In this document: one piece after another, positions 23,441-34,769 of the stretch | Layout of the letters: each line of letters opens with the position of its first letter | Position numbering within the stretch: the stretch's first letter is position 1 | Assembly: GCF_022376445.1 (NCBI RefSeq) | Contig: NW_025955009.1 | Span: forward strand, 124,001-188,000 | DNA from: Fomitopsis serialis | Lineage: Eukaryota; Basidiomycota; Agaricomycetes; Polyporales; Fomitopsidaceae | Reading direction: 5' to 3' | DNA: 64,000 bases | Position numbers and translations under genes: made by a program | The notes under the pieces: model-generated | Database searches by the model: none | What the model was told of the DNA's origin: nothing | The model's input: the letters and a program-made list of their open reading frames with translations, nothing else

Positions 23441-23725
23441 TTCCAATAAGTATCGAACGAAGAAGCGGACGGACGTTCTATCTTCTCGCCCGCCCGTGTG
23501 TCCCCGCATAAATGCCAAAGGGCGCGCACCGGAACGCTTTCCCGCCACAACCGAGCATCTGCGCCGACCTAACAAAAAGAAACAGGGGAGTGTGAGTGAG
23601 CGAGCGCACATGTCAATAAATGTGCGAACCTCGGAGAATGTGCGCGCGCGAGTAAGTGTGAGTGGTAACACGAGCATCTGCACGCGCATAGGTGACCATG
23701 AGCAACCGAACGCATATATGGGCGA
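23441..23725 (+). repeat. dispersed ~280-nt repeat, copy 1
   Basis: Matches 52830-53095 in the same orientation. Shared blocks include GGCGCGCACC.GAA.GC, CCACA.CCGAG, CGAACCTCGGAGAATG and CCATGAGCAACCGAACGCAT. There is no shared reading frame of note. Confidence 0.8.
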
Positions 23726-25200
23726 GCAAGTGACTGACTATACCAACGGTCCGTTTCCTTTCGCTGAATGACGAAGCGTACCTATGCGAGTTTGGCACTC
23801 GCGGAGCGTTAGCAGACGACACATTTGAACTCGTTAACGCAGTGCATAACTCATGCGCGTCCGTGTTTCGGAGTATTGCACCGGTGCCAGAGTCGTTCCG
23901 GAAATCAGTCGGACGCAATGCAAGGCGCTCGGCGCAGTGATGATGAGCCTCCCTTTCCCGATGATCGCTACGAGTGATATAACGAGATGTCAGATGCTAC
24001 GAATGCCACTGTCAGCCTAGGACCATCGGTGTTGTGCGTGCCGACGCAGGTTTGGATGTCGATAAATACCGCAGAACCCGACAGACAGGGCCCTCTGTGT
24101 CCCTCAGGAGGATGGTCCAGCGGCCGTCGAGCACCGTGAGCTCCGTCTGGTCAATCTTCGAGAGCTGAAGGATCGTGCTCTCGAAGTAGATGAGGATGAA
24201 ACCTACCACGAGGGTGACGATCTGCGTCGCCCTGAGGGGAGAGCACGATCGTGTCAACATCAAGAACGTGACTGCGCGCGAAAAAGGGAGACGCGAAAAA
24301 GAGATATGCGTCAGTACGAGCGCGCAGCGGTCCGCCAGGAGGGCGACCGGATTGGACGCACATATCACGTAGTATGTTGGTGTTGGTGGGGTCAGCATCT
24401 GTGAAGGGGCCGAAGGGTTCGCGAGGAAAGAATACGCTCATAGATGCGAAGAGACAACGCACCACAACAAGCCTCCTGTCGGACGCGGAGACACCCGTAT
24501 CCAAGAGCGCCAGCGCCTTGTTAAGGTAAATTACTTCGGTGACTGTGCGCCGCGTCAGAGAAGAGCGGAACTACACGTCGACATGAATCAGTATTTGAAC
24601 TGCGCGGTGACCGAGCCGCGACGCGAGTTTCATTGCACGCACCTTACACGCTGGTGACGATCGCCGCGACGGACTCAGCCGTGGACCACGACGGACTCTT
24701 CGTCCCATGTAGTCTCGGCATCAGGATGCATTGCATCGTAACATCGACATGAAGGGAGAACGCACCAAGGAGTTGAGACTCGGAATATGGTGACGAGGGA
24801 TGCGACAATGAGCGTCGGGGTGTACGCGAGAAAGCCGGGCGCGAGGGACATCTTTTGCGATGCCTAACCTGGACTGTCCTCCTCTAGGGGGAGAGCATAC
24901 CGTTGAGCGCTATGATGACGTAGCCCTCTGCCAGGCGCAGGCGGTGAGATCGCATGGTCCGACGATCAGCACAGAGAGCGAGCGGGGGCAGCACTCATGA
25001 TACAGCCACCGACGCCCGTGTCGAGCTTCTGCACGACAGCGAGCTGATTGTTGGACGACGAAGTCGCGATGACAGTCGTACTGCTGGCGACGGCAATCTG
25101 GAGGCCGAAGAGGAAGATGGTGCCGGTGCCGATGCCGAGGACTGTGTCACCGCTCTTGAGCGGACTCGGAGCCCATGAGCACGTTGTACACGGTCACTGC
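23726..25200. other. region with unresolved membrane-protein-like fragments
   Basis: Minus-strand fragments are hydrophobic and may be exons of a lost membrane protein: TVLGIGTGTIFLFGLQIAVA at about 25090-25145 and IVTLVVGFILIYFESTILQLS at about 24150-24220. No start, splice series or family could be assigned, so no gene is called. Confidence 0.35.
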
Positions 25201-25224
25201 GGTGCATCTGCGTGCGTCGTTAGA

Positions 25225-25640
25225 AGGGGCTCTTGTAGGAATGCACTGTGCACTTACGGGCACTTACAGGAGCGCCCTTGTGGCCTAGTGTCCAGGCTAC
25301 CCGTGATTCTGTGCTCGGGGCTCGCCTCCAGGAATCGGATGGCGAATGCTCTGAAGATACGCGAGAGGCCCTGTGAGGAGCCTGATTTTGCCTCGAGTAT
25401 TGCTGAGATGGCGGTGGTGTCGTCGGCATAGAAGTGGATATGTCGGATGGATCACGCTTCGGTCTTCTTCAGGTACTCCTCGACTTCGCGGGTCGCCCAC
25501 GATACGCCTGCTATCTCCGCGTCGTAGACCTCCGCCCATCTGCTCATGGCTATGCTCCTTCCCCACGGGAGTTTGTTCCTCTGCGTGGCGACGCGCCATT
25601 GACCATTCTATGTGAGTAGGGAGATCTCTTTGCCAGGGCG
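25225..25640 (-). pseudogene. RNase H domain relic of a LINE-type retrotransposon
   Basis: One frame reads RVATQRNKLPWGRSIAMSRW, then AEVYDAEIAGVSWA with the conserved catalytic Glu context 'YDAE'. Another carries HIHFYADDTTAISAILEA with the catalytic Asp context 'FY.D...AI'. A third reads SRVAWTLGHKGAPV, equivalent to the usual 'W.PGH.G..GNE.AD' C-terminal block but without its final Asp. This order is that of the RNase HI domain at the end of fungal non-LTR element polyproteins. The frame changes, stop codons and missing reverse transcriptase show a dead fragment. It supports past retrotransposition in this stretch. Confidence 0.7.
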
Positions 25641-26079
25641 CAGAGGGCTGAGAGTTGGTAGATGAGCGAGGAAGGGCCGAGCGAACAGAACGGTGGCGTA
25701 CGAGTCGACGGACCAATGCGCAGACGGGCGAATGGACGAGCGGGCGCACAGATGCGCAGATGGGCGTATGAAACAGGAGACGACCGGTAGGCAAGCGAGT
25801 CAGAGAGCAAGGCAATTGGCGGGCAGGATGGCGGGCGGGCGAGAAAAAGTCCGTCAGCGGCTCACTTGCTTGGGCACTGTCAAAGGAGACAGTGAATAGT
25901 AAACACATCGGGCAAGGGCGTACGTTCGTATTTTGAGCCTTCATGTTCAGGCTCACTTCGCCTCCTTGTCTTTTGCCTCCTCCGTGTATTGTCTTGAGTG
26001 GACCTGTCTCGGCGCCGAATTGGCATGCACAGTTCAAACTGATAGTCTCGGAGAACATGGGGCGGGCTCAAGCGTGGCG
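25641..26079. other. low-complexity GCGGGCGA/GCAGATGGGCG-rich DNA
   Basis: Cryptically repetitive purine-rich sequence. The long minus-strand frame across it (25297-26058) is Leu/Pro/Ser-rich and looks fortuitous. Similar tracts occur at 26830-27120, 45040-45190 and 63680-63960. Confidence 0.5.
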
Positions 26080-26250
26080 AGGAGCTGGCGGTGTGGTCGT
26101 GTGGTGAGTAGTCTGCGAGGAGGAGGCGACGATGGGTGGCGGCGGTCGAGGACGGTCGATAACGGTCGATAACGGTCGGTAACAGTCGGTGACGGTCAGT
26201 GACAGTCAGTAACGGTCAGTGACACTCGGTAACGGTCAGTGACAGTAACA
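26080..26250. repeat. minisatellite of ACGGTCGGTA-like units, copy 2
   Basis: About twelve degenerate 10-nt units. The left flank (GTGGTCGTGTGGTG, CGACGATG) matches that of the array at 12770-12915, showing common descent of flank plus array. Confidence 0.8.
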
Positions 26251-27400
26251 GTCTGTTACAAGAGGCGATATAAATAGGTAGTACTGAGAGCTGGAGATGT
26301 CTGTGAGGATGGGTACGCGACGATGAGATGGTCCGAGTCTAGTTGTTGTACGTAGCGTGGTCGTCTCGCAGCGCATGAAGCATGTATGCATGGAAATGGA
26401 GAAAAGGAGCATGGTGTCGGGAACGTGCACACCGTATATTGGCGTTGGAATAACAAAAACTACGACGGCCTTTGGTCGGCGCGTCGGGTTCTTCTCCTAG
26501 GCCTAGTGCATGAGGAGGGCGGTTGTGTATATCCTACGAATGCCGGTACGTCGCCGTGCAACTAGTACCGTCTACTCCTGTGGTCTTCGTCTGTTCCTTC
26601 GTTGGTGAGCCAAGGATGGTTGGGAGGCCGATGGTATCGGTGATTACGCGTATGATGTATCGGTAAGGTTCGTAGCGCGGGTAGTCTTGGACGACGTGCT
26701 TCCGGGTCTGGTATGAGTGGCTGCAGGTACAATCAACCTATTCCGACGGTACGGATTGTTTTTTGTGATACTCGCCTTTGAAGTAATGTCCGGTGTGACA
26801 CTGCAGCACCCTGGCAATCGGAGGGCGATTGGCAGGGCGCGCGGGTACGTGGACGAGTGGGCGGGCGAGCAGATGGGCGAGAGAGAGCGCGAGCGAGAGG
26901 GGGCGCGGGCGAGAGGGACGGCAGAGCCGACGGCTTCTCGCCCGCGCACAAGATCGAGTGGATCGGCAGATGAGCGAGCTGGTACGAGGGTGAGTGTGCG
27001 GGCGGGCAAGAGCGGGTGTACAAGCGAAGTAGTGACACGGCGGCGAGCCTGGGCGGACAAGAGCGGGTCAGCGAGTGAGTGGGCGAGCAGGTAGGCGCAT
27101 GAGCTAGCAAGAGGGTGAGAAGGCAAGAACGGGCAATATAACTATTCACCGGCGCCTGAGCATGCACGACGGTACCAGTGTAGGAGTGGTGACAGGCGCA
27201 TGGTGGAGAGAAGACGACGGTCGGCGAGAGACCGCGGGCGTACTAATCAGCAAAAAAAAACCCTTGGTAGCTGTGCCAGTGGTACTGAGGCCTACGGCTC
27301 GCCGCAGGCGCTTGTTGGAGCATACGGTCAGGGACGAGCTCGCAAGCTCGGCCGATATTGTACCTGGAAGAGATAAGGGGAGGTCAGGGTATATAAACAG
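26251..27400. other. intergenic with low-complexity tract
   Basis: No supported gene. A GCGGGCGAG-rich cryptic repeat spans about 26830-27120. A 189-codon plus frame at 27162-27731 overlaps the dead phosphatase antisense and is disregarded. Confidence 0.4.
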
Positions 27401-27479
27401 TGGTTTTCGATGTACATACCTCACGCGATTGCCCTTCGGGCATCGTCCGCGCCCGGGACACTCGCGCCCGTTTACCGTC

Positions 27480-28440
27480 GTTTCGTTTGTTCTCACAGCG
27501 CTTACCTGGCCTGGCGTTTTTTGCTGCAGTAGTAGTAAATGGGGAGTGGTACTAGTAGAACCGACCTGGCCGTGGTCCATGCGGCGAGCTATTGATGGCA
27601 CAGCTTGCAGTCCACCTCGCGTCGCGGGGGCGGAATCGGTCAGCATGCACGGGAACTTGGCTAAGAAGCCTGTCTCGGTGGAGACGTCTCCGCCTTCACA
27701 GAGTACAGATCAGCCTGGTACGATCGAATGATATGAAGAGGGCAAGTACTTACCCACGACTTCCTCCACGACATGCTCAAGGTAGTACATCCGCGTCGCT
27801 TTGTCGCGTCTTGATACTCTGTACGATGCCTCTCGAACAACCAGCTGCCATCATCGAGCCTATGACAGCCTTCAGTACAATCAGAGCCAGATGGAGGAGA
27901 CAACTCACTGGATGTTCGGACGTCCTTTCCGGATGAGCTCCGAGTCGAGGGTGGCTTCATAGCCGATGTGCTGCACATACATCGGGGAGGCGGCGATAAT
28001 TGTCGCACTACGACCTGCGTGGAGGAGAGTCAGCAATCCGTCCACCGCCGACCTGCGCGGCAATCTATACAACAGAGTAGACGTGCGGTGATAGCACTCA
28101 CAGTTAGACCCGCCTGACGGCGTACCAACTTCACAACCCTTCGCTTCTCAAGCTCAGTCTCAATGAACTGGATTGCAGCGTCGAGGTGGCCGAGGACGTC
28201 TGCATCTTCAGTGCCATCGAGGTTGATTTGTAGTTTGTCAAAGCCTGCGCGGCACCCGTCCGGCGTGAGCCTTGTACCTACAGACTCGGAAAGGCACGCA
28301 CCTCGTGGATGCGTACGCGGCCGCGCATCGTGGTGAGAACGTCACGGACGTTGTGCTCGAGTCAGAGCTTCTCCGCGTTCAGCGCGCTCGAGGGGTCAGC
28401 GATTCAGAGGCCCAGGGTAGCCGCGTCTATTGTGCTCATT
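27480..28440 (-). pseudogene. Yvh1-type dual-specificity phosphatase, dead copy
   Basis: Reading from ATG 28440: STIDAATLGL then a TGA where Yvh1 has the Trp of 'GLWIGDL', IADPSSALNAEKL then a second TGA, LEHNVRDVLTTMRGRVRIHE, an intron, FDKLQINLDGTEDADVLGHL, and AAIQFIETELEKRRVVKLVRRQAG. The HCxxGxxR active site expected as V-H-C-Q-A-G is V-R-R-Q-A-G, so the catalytic Cys is Arg. After an intron come CRSATIIAASPMYVQHIGYEATL, the 'ASYRVSRRDKATRMYYLEHVVEEV' block, LAKFPCMLTDSAPATRGG and MDHGQVG. The C-terminal zinc-binding domain is not recognisable. Yvh1 normally acts in 60S ribosome maturation and sporulation; this copy cannot be catalytic. Confidence 0.88.
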
Positions 28441-28805
28441 GTTGACGAGTCGTTTCCGTCGAGCTTTACGCTCATGAAAGGAAGGGGAGATCAGCACGGA
28501 GGGGACTGAGAGTCAGACCGAGCCGCGATCGCGCGACGTCGCCGACATAGACATCATGTACCCAGTGATACGAATCTATGAAAATTACTGGTCATGCGAG
28601 AAACGAGTACAGGTTTCGCAGTAATGCTCGCGAATATGAGAGTTGCGATGGTTGTATTCGTAATGACAAGATAGTGTACAGTCTGGGGGTGCTTTATCAA
28701 TCACTCATTCGATGATTATTGGTGCAAACTGCTCCGCCGACAATGGCCTATCGTCACGCGTACGACAATGGCGGAATCGCTTGTATAGTCTGATAGGGAT
28801 GCGTG
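28441..28805. other. spacer
   Basis: AT-richer DNA between a dead gene and the 3' end of gene A. No feature was recognised. Confidence 0.4.
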
Positions 28806-31800
28806 TCAGTACACCTCTCGCATGTCAGCTGTGCAAACATACGTGACAACATCTCCTGGGAGAGTTAGATCCACGGGTGCTTGGACATCGAGAAGTTCGT
28901 AGGCCTCAAGATCTCGCTCCTCCAGGTCAGAGAGCCATTCCGTGTCGTAGAAATTAGCTGGAAGCCCTGGTGGGGGTGCACATTCTCGTTCCATCCGGTC
29001 AGAGCCCCGCTCGCGTGGACTGGGCAGCCGTCCGTGATCCCACTTTCCTTGTGCCCTCCACCTAGTAGACATATGGACAGAATCAAGATGAATAAAGAGG
29101 GTTTCTAGTTCTTCTGACCGCCATGGCAACCCCGTGACAACGTAACGGCGCCCTGATGGATGGTGTTCAGACTCGTCGCCACTGCAAGCCGTGTAAGGGA
29201 TTCTGTTCCAGAGCTCCACAAGATGGCGAAGGCTAATGCGTGATTTGCACGCATCCGACCGACGTTCTCTCCTCTGTCAAGACATCAGTACACTACGGAT
29301 GGAGATGGCGGCTGACCTACCCGGCGACGACGCTGCTCACTACTGAGGGCCGAGCACATATCCAGGTCTGCTTGACTTGGCTCATCGTCAGGATCGCGCG
29401 CCAACTTCGCTTGCTGCTTGCGTAGTGTCAGTGTGTGATTAGCGAAGACTTTACGGATCAACCGTATGTCAGTGTAGCTGCAGTTCTTCGATGCAAAATC
29501 CCTAGCAAAAACCTCGCCAGCCTTCTTGTTCCATGGCGAACGTGGTTTGCCTGTCAAGTCAAGTGCAAAATCGGCGAGTGAGGGACCCTTGTGCAACTTG
29601 CGTGTGAACTTTCGGACGTCCTCTTCGGATGCCATAGGTATTGGATCGCTAGCGGAGTCTCGGGACATTATATCCATGGCATGTCTCCTCACTTCACCCT
29701 AAGGCAACCATACGTCAGTCGTCTCAGGCTTCGAAATGGCACATTTACTCACATGAAGAAGTAGCAGTGCCGCATCCCGGTGCACAACGCCACATCGTAT
29801 GCGGTCGTCATGTTGGTCAGAATGACCTGGGGTTGCTGCGCGCAATTGCGCATCTTGGACTCCTTGGTTCCGCAACATCTCATGGAGCAGCTCGATCACA
29901 GCCCGGACGTCTCGTTTTGTCGCGGCAGAGTCCTGTGGATGCTTGGGCTCAGAAGTGCAAATGTTTAATATTCACAGCGACTCACGGGATGACCGACGGA
30001 CAGGGTCGACACCATTTCATCCTTTCAACCCGATGAGCTGCTGTTAAGAGTGTAATTGTGAGGAATTGCTCACCAGACGAGATTCAGCTTCTGCCATCAG
30101 ACGCTTTTCCGAGAGACTTCGCTTCCCCACCCGGCTTTTCCTCTTATCTGGTAGCAAAAACGATACCGAAGATGTAGGAGGACGTGTGACCTGATCAGAG
30201 GCTTGTGCTCGCGCTGTACATTAGTCCAAGACATTCAAGCAGTCGGACGTTATTGCGGAATCCCTCACCTTGATGAGATTGTCTGCTTTGTCCAGCGATG
30301 AATGATGGATCAACGAGGCCCAAACTCTCGGCAGTGACAATGCCTTCCATCTTCGAGTTGAGGCGTGGCGGTGGACCGTCTAAACTACGCTGTCCAAGTT
30401 GATGCGCCGGGCTCTTCGGACCGACTTCTCGCAACAACGAATCTTCGACACCTCCATCAACGCTTCCCTCTTCATCCGTCTCGCTTGCGGAGCATTTGGA
30501 GTCGCTATCAATCCCTCCTTCATCTCCTTCCTCCTCGCTCTGACCGCCCTGTTGGTGCGAGTTGGCATCCACATCAATGTCCATTTCGTGAAGTGAATGA
30601 GCACTGGAATGAGGCGAAGTTTTGTCCAGGCCACTACTGAGCTCGGGCACGTTGGCCGGTCTGGCCTGGTGCGCCGCAGGTTCAACGTTAGCAGAAGCTG
30701 TGTAAGATGGAGAAGCATGACTTTGACGTGAATAGTCCATCGCTTCTGCAGGATCGGCGACGGGACGGGATCTGTGACTGAGCCCGAGCCGAGTTCCGCC
30801 TTGCCATGCTGCCGCCTCGTTGTAAGCCGACGACTCGTCAAGGAACGACGCAAGGGAGCGGTCGAACATAACATTGTCCCCGTGATCATTGCTGGTGTTG
30901 GAAGCTTCAATCCCAGTCAGTACCTAGAAAAGAACGATGGCTGGGCACTCACGCAATAACAGCGCACCGACGTTATCCGCCGACCAACCACTGCCAAATA
31001 AAGCAGGAGGAATCGGATGTACAGTTGCCTGCCCGGGTCCCGACGCGACGACGCGATCGTTGGCGTCGAGCAGTGACCCGCCTGGCCCCTTCTGGTCGCC
31101 CTTGAGTGGGTGCGCCTTCAACATCGGTGTTTCAGTAACACCACTACCTGTTATAGTCGGCAGCGCGTGCATTCGATGCTGACCCTTCGCATGAAGAAGC
31201 CCATCTCGCGCTTTGGATGCATCCCTACCACTGTGAGGGCTTTGCCATGCGAGCAGAGATTCGAAAGGAAAGACGTCTGCGTGCCCGGCGAAGGTATGTG
31301 TTAGAGTGTCGTGCTGCAAGGGCAGGGCACTGCGGCTGTCGGTATCAGGGGTTTCCGCGCACGTCCGTTGAGCGACACTGTCTTGATCCACTGCGGACAG
31401 CACGTTCATGTCGACGTCCCAAGCGCGAGACGGATTCGTGACTCCCTCGAAAGTTCCTATTTGCGCGGGCGTCGAAAGCAGAGTAGTATCGCGTGGTCCA
31501 CCCCAAATCTCCGGTGCTAGAAGCTGAGACGATAAAGGCCCGGATACAGCATTGTCATTGAAGAGTAGACCAGGGTTGTGGCGGTCAGGCAAGAGGCGCT
31601 TACTGTGGGTGTGGGGGGTCCATGCGTATTGTTGGTTCCCAGACAGTGGAGCAGGAGTCAAGGGTTCTTGAAAGACGGAGCGCAGAAACACTGTTTCCGA
31701 CTTGTCCATAGTCGTGTGGGATTGGACCGAAGTATTAGCAAGCGAAGTCTCGCCATCTGATACAGACATGGCATCCTCAGCACACGATACATCAGCCAGC

Positions 31801-34111
31801 ATACCCTCGAGAGTGGCATATTTGTTCGGGGCAGGCGGGGCGGACAACCATGCGTCACGAGGCGAACTGCCTCTGGATAGAACACCGAGGCCCTTGGCGC
31901 TTGCCATAGTCTCAGCAATACTGTCCACCCGCCCGTACTCCTGATTACGCATCGGGACTGGGACTAACGCAGACACCTCGCCGGGCGAGTCGACCATGGA
32001 TGCTTCGACGGACGCGCCTGGGAGGTCGAACCAACCTGTAGACTCCGCTGCCGGTATTGCAGCGGGGAAGTGAGCATGACTTGTGCCGTCACCCGTGATT
32101 GTGTCGAAGAGATCGACGGCGTGTGGCTCGGGCAATCCGACTGGCACACCGTTCACCCGTCCGTGCGCCAGATCATTTGTGGGGCCTGGTATCAACGCAG
32201 ACACCTTGCCGGGCGAGTCGACCATGGATGCTTCGACGAACGCGCCTGGGAGGTCGAACCAGCCTGGGGAGGGGTCTGCTGCCGCGGGAACTGCAGCCAG
32301 GAAAGAACCGGTGTGATCGCGCATCGAGGACCCCTCGCCGGGGGAGTCGACCTTGGATGCTTCGACAAACGCGCCTGGGAGGTCGAACCAGCCTGGGGAG
32401 GGGTCTGCTGCCGCGGGAACTGCAGCCAGGAGAGAACCGGTGTGATCGCGCATCGAGGACCCCTCGCCGGGGGAGTCGACCTTGGATGCTTCGACGAACG
32501 CGCCTGGGAGGTCGAACCAGCCTGGGGAGGGGTCTGCTGCCGCGGGAACTGCAGCCAGGAGAGAACCGGTGTGATCGCGCATCGAGGACCCTCGCCGGGG
32601 GAGTCGACCTTGGATGCTTCGACGAACGCGCCTGGGAGGTCGAACCAGCCTGGGGAGGGGTCTGCTGCCGCGGGAACTGCAGCCAGGAGAGAACCGGTGT
32701 GATCGCGCATTGAGGACCCCTCGCCGGGGGAGTCGACCTTGGATGCTTCGACGGACGCGCCTGGGAGGTTGAACCAGCCTACGGAGGGGTCCGCTGCAGG
32801 AATTGCAGCGGGGAAGTGAGCTTGAGTTGTGCCATCACTCGTGGTTGTGTCGAGGAGATCGGCGGCGTGTGGCTCGGGCAATCTGACTGGCACACCGTTC
32901 AGTCGTCCGTGCTCCTGATCACTTGTGGTGCCTGGGGCTAATGTAGACACCTCGTCGGGCGAGTCTGGTGCAACTGGACAGGTGACTGCGTCGTCCCAGG
33001 GTGATTCGCCGGGTGCATCGAAAGCTTCCTCCCACGTCTGGTGAGCCTTCGCGTCACGGTCATTCGCATGATCCGAATATTGGAGATCGTCGATGCCATG
33101 GCCGTTGGACTGGTGCTGCCCGAATCTGATGAATTGGGAATACCAGACACTGTCAATGTGCAGATATAATCTGATGTAAAAGTACACATACGCATCACTT
33201 CTCACGAACTAGGAGAAAGGACTCCTTCGCTTCCGAAAGCCGCTTGATTCGAAAAGTCATGAGTGTATTGTCTTGCAGCGCCTACCGGGTAGCTAACATA
33301 CCAAGTCCCGCGTGTGGGTGAAAAAGATCTCGGACCCCTCCTCCTGTATGTGCGAGTTGTCGGGAATCATCTTCGATGGGGTGTTCGGGAGCCTGCGTGT
33401 CACTTCCAGAAAAGTAAAGCGACTCATCGTACGTGGCAGCCCAGACGTCAAGCCCAGCTGGGATGGTAGTGGGATCGTGTAGGAATGATGTGTTGGAATC
33501 CGAGCGCCCAGTGTCTTCGGCGTCAGTTCTCGCTCCATCGTTCGAAGCAGCAAGATGTCCAGCAGTTGGCGCTAGATTGGTCGTATCAGGTATAGTTTTC
33601 GGGAACGACGACCACCAAAACATCATCCGCGATATGAACTGTTCCTTCCCTCGATACAGAAATATGGCCCTTTGAGGAGTCCCGGCTACCGTTAGCGATC
33701 CGGAGATATCTGTACCCGTGAGCGTCAGGGAATATATTGAAGAAGAGGAGGCAAAGACCTTTCTGACTTGACCCCGACTGGGTGGCTGCAACGATAAGAA
33801 TAAAAATCTCTCTGTTAATGTGTTTACTCGAGTGTCTTACCTGCGCGGGATGACTTGGATAGATCGCTTCTAACCTTCAAACTTTGGCTCTCCAGAAACA
33901 CTGGGCCTGTAGATGAGACCCTGACTTTGTCTTTGTGCGATCGTAATGACTTTGCGGCGCGCTTCCGACTCGTATTGCTCTGCAGCGACGATGCCTGAGG
34001 CGCTAGGCGATGGAAGAGTTTACTCCATCGGTCTCGAAAATATTGTGGTCCTGTGTCTATCGGTTGGACGCAGTCCCGCACAGCAGTCTCAGAGGAGTGA
34101 GCATCTACCAT
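28806..34111 (-). CDS. gene A: large repeat-containing protein with C-terminal 'WRS' domain (agaricomycete-restricted family)
   Basis: Start MVDAHSSETAVRDCVQPID at 34111 is tentative. An exon then carries SLTLTGTDISGSLTVAGTP, resembling SLSLHGEAEAPFVTVSGEV in gene B. The middle is acidic and repetitive, with a 43-residue unit containing PSPGWFDLPGAFVEAS repeated four times. Canonical introns (GTGAGT with a TACTGAC branch site at about 30925; another near 30200) join this to an acidic Ser patch (SEEEGDEGGIDSDSKCSASETDEEGS), a basic KRKSRVGKRSLSEKR nuclear-signal-like patch and a coiled region. The conserved C-terminal domain includes KPRSPWNKKAGEVFARDF, HTLTLRKQQAKLA, ACSGDESEHHPSGRRYVV, LPWRSEELETLFIHLDSVH and GLPANFYDTEWLSDL. 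I recall this as a multi-copy agaricomycete family without assigned function. One base is missing in a repeat near 32589, splitting the frame. Confidence 0.7.
32215..32730. repeat. four tandem 129-nt (43-codon) repeats inside gene A
   Basis: The marker GAGTCGACC starts at 32215, 32344, 32473, 32601 and 32730, giving periods of 129, 129, 128 and 129. Units are nearly identical, so the expansion is recent. The 128-nt unit lacks one C in the run at about 32588-32592 (GAGGACCC-TCGCC instead of GAGGACCCCTCGCC). A larger, older unit with NGVPV.LPEPHA.DL.DT occurs on both sides (about 32040-32200 and 32790-32950). Confidence 0.9.
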
Positions 34112-34760
34112 GGGTGGCGTGTCTGTAGCAGGGCAGATGAGGGATGCAGCCGTATGCCACGACGGCTTTCCCTAGGAGCTACAACCGTGACACGAGGAAA
34201 GCGTGCTCGCGTGCTACCAATCATTGTTCAAACTGGACGCTCGCGGAACAAGCTGAAATAGGTACGCTGTCTGAGCCGCTCTCATGCTCAGAGGAATACT
34301 CACTGCGTAGCAAGGATGCGCATTTTGACTCTACCGCTATATGACTCTACCGCTATATATTGGCTTCCGCTGGTCGCACTCCCTTCTGATTCTTCTCAGA
34401 GTCTACAGCAAGTCTGCGTGAAAGGGACGCGAACGTGCACTGTCTAGGCGCGAACAAACAAACACAACCAAAGTTTGCGTCATTTCTGCTCACCGCCGAA
34501 AAGCCATCCTTGCATACAGTCAATGTTGCACGGCCAAACCGCGGAGATTATTGTTATGCGTCATGACGCAGTCTGGGCGTAGCCTGCGAGCCCGAATGCA
34601 CACCGAGAACTGAGGGGCTATGGATATCCGTGCATAACCGTTGCTCGCCGTTTGATCGTCGCGTGGCTAAGAACCCGGAGCCCAGGAGAGAGCCGCTAGA
34701 CTACATTGACGGCGTTCGAAGACCACGATTGAGGTGACCGTCCTGGCCGAGGATTATCGT
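34112..34760. other. upstream region of gene A
   Basis: About 650 nt. A direct repeat GACTCTACCGCTATAT occurs twice at about 34328-34360 just upstream of the first visible exon; it could be promoter-related. No gene was seen. Confidence 0.4.
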
Positions 34761-34769
34761 CCGAACCTT

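Noticed and set aside
23726..25200. Possible multi-pass membrane protein on the minus strand
   Set aside because: Hydrophobic phrases exist, but no start, phase-compatible exons or family could be found.
25641..26079. Long Leu/Pro-rich minus-strand frame
   Set aside because: Caused by a cryptic GCGGGCGA repeat that also produces frames at 26.9, 45.1 and 63.8 kb.
27162..27731. 189-codon plus-strand open frame
   Set aside because: Antisense to the recognisable Yvh1 relic, with no motif of its own.
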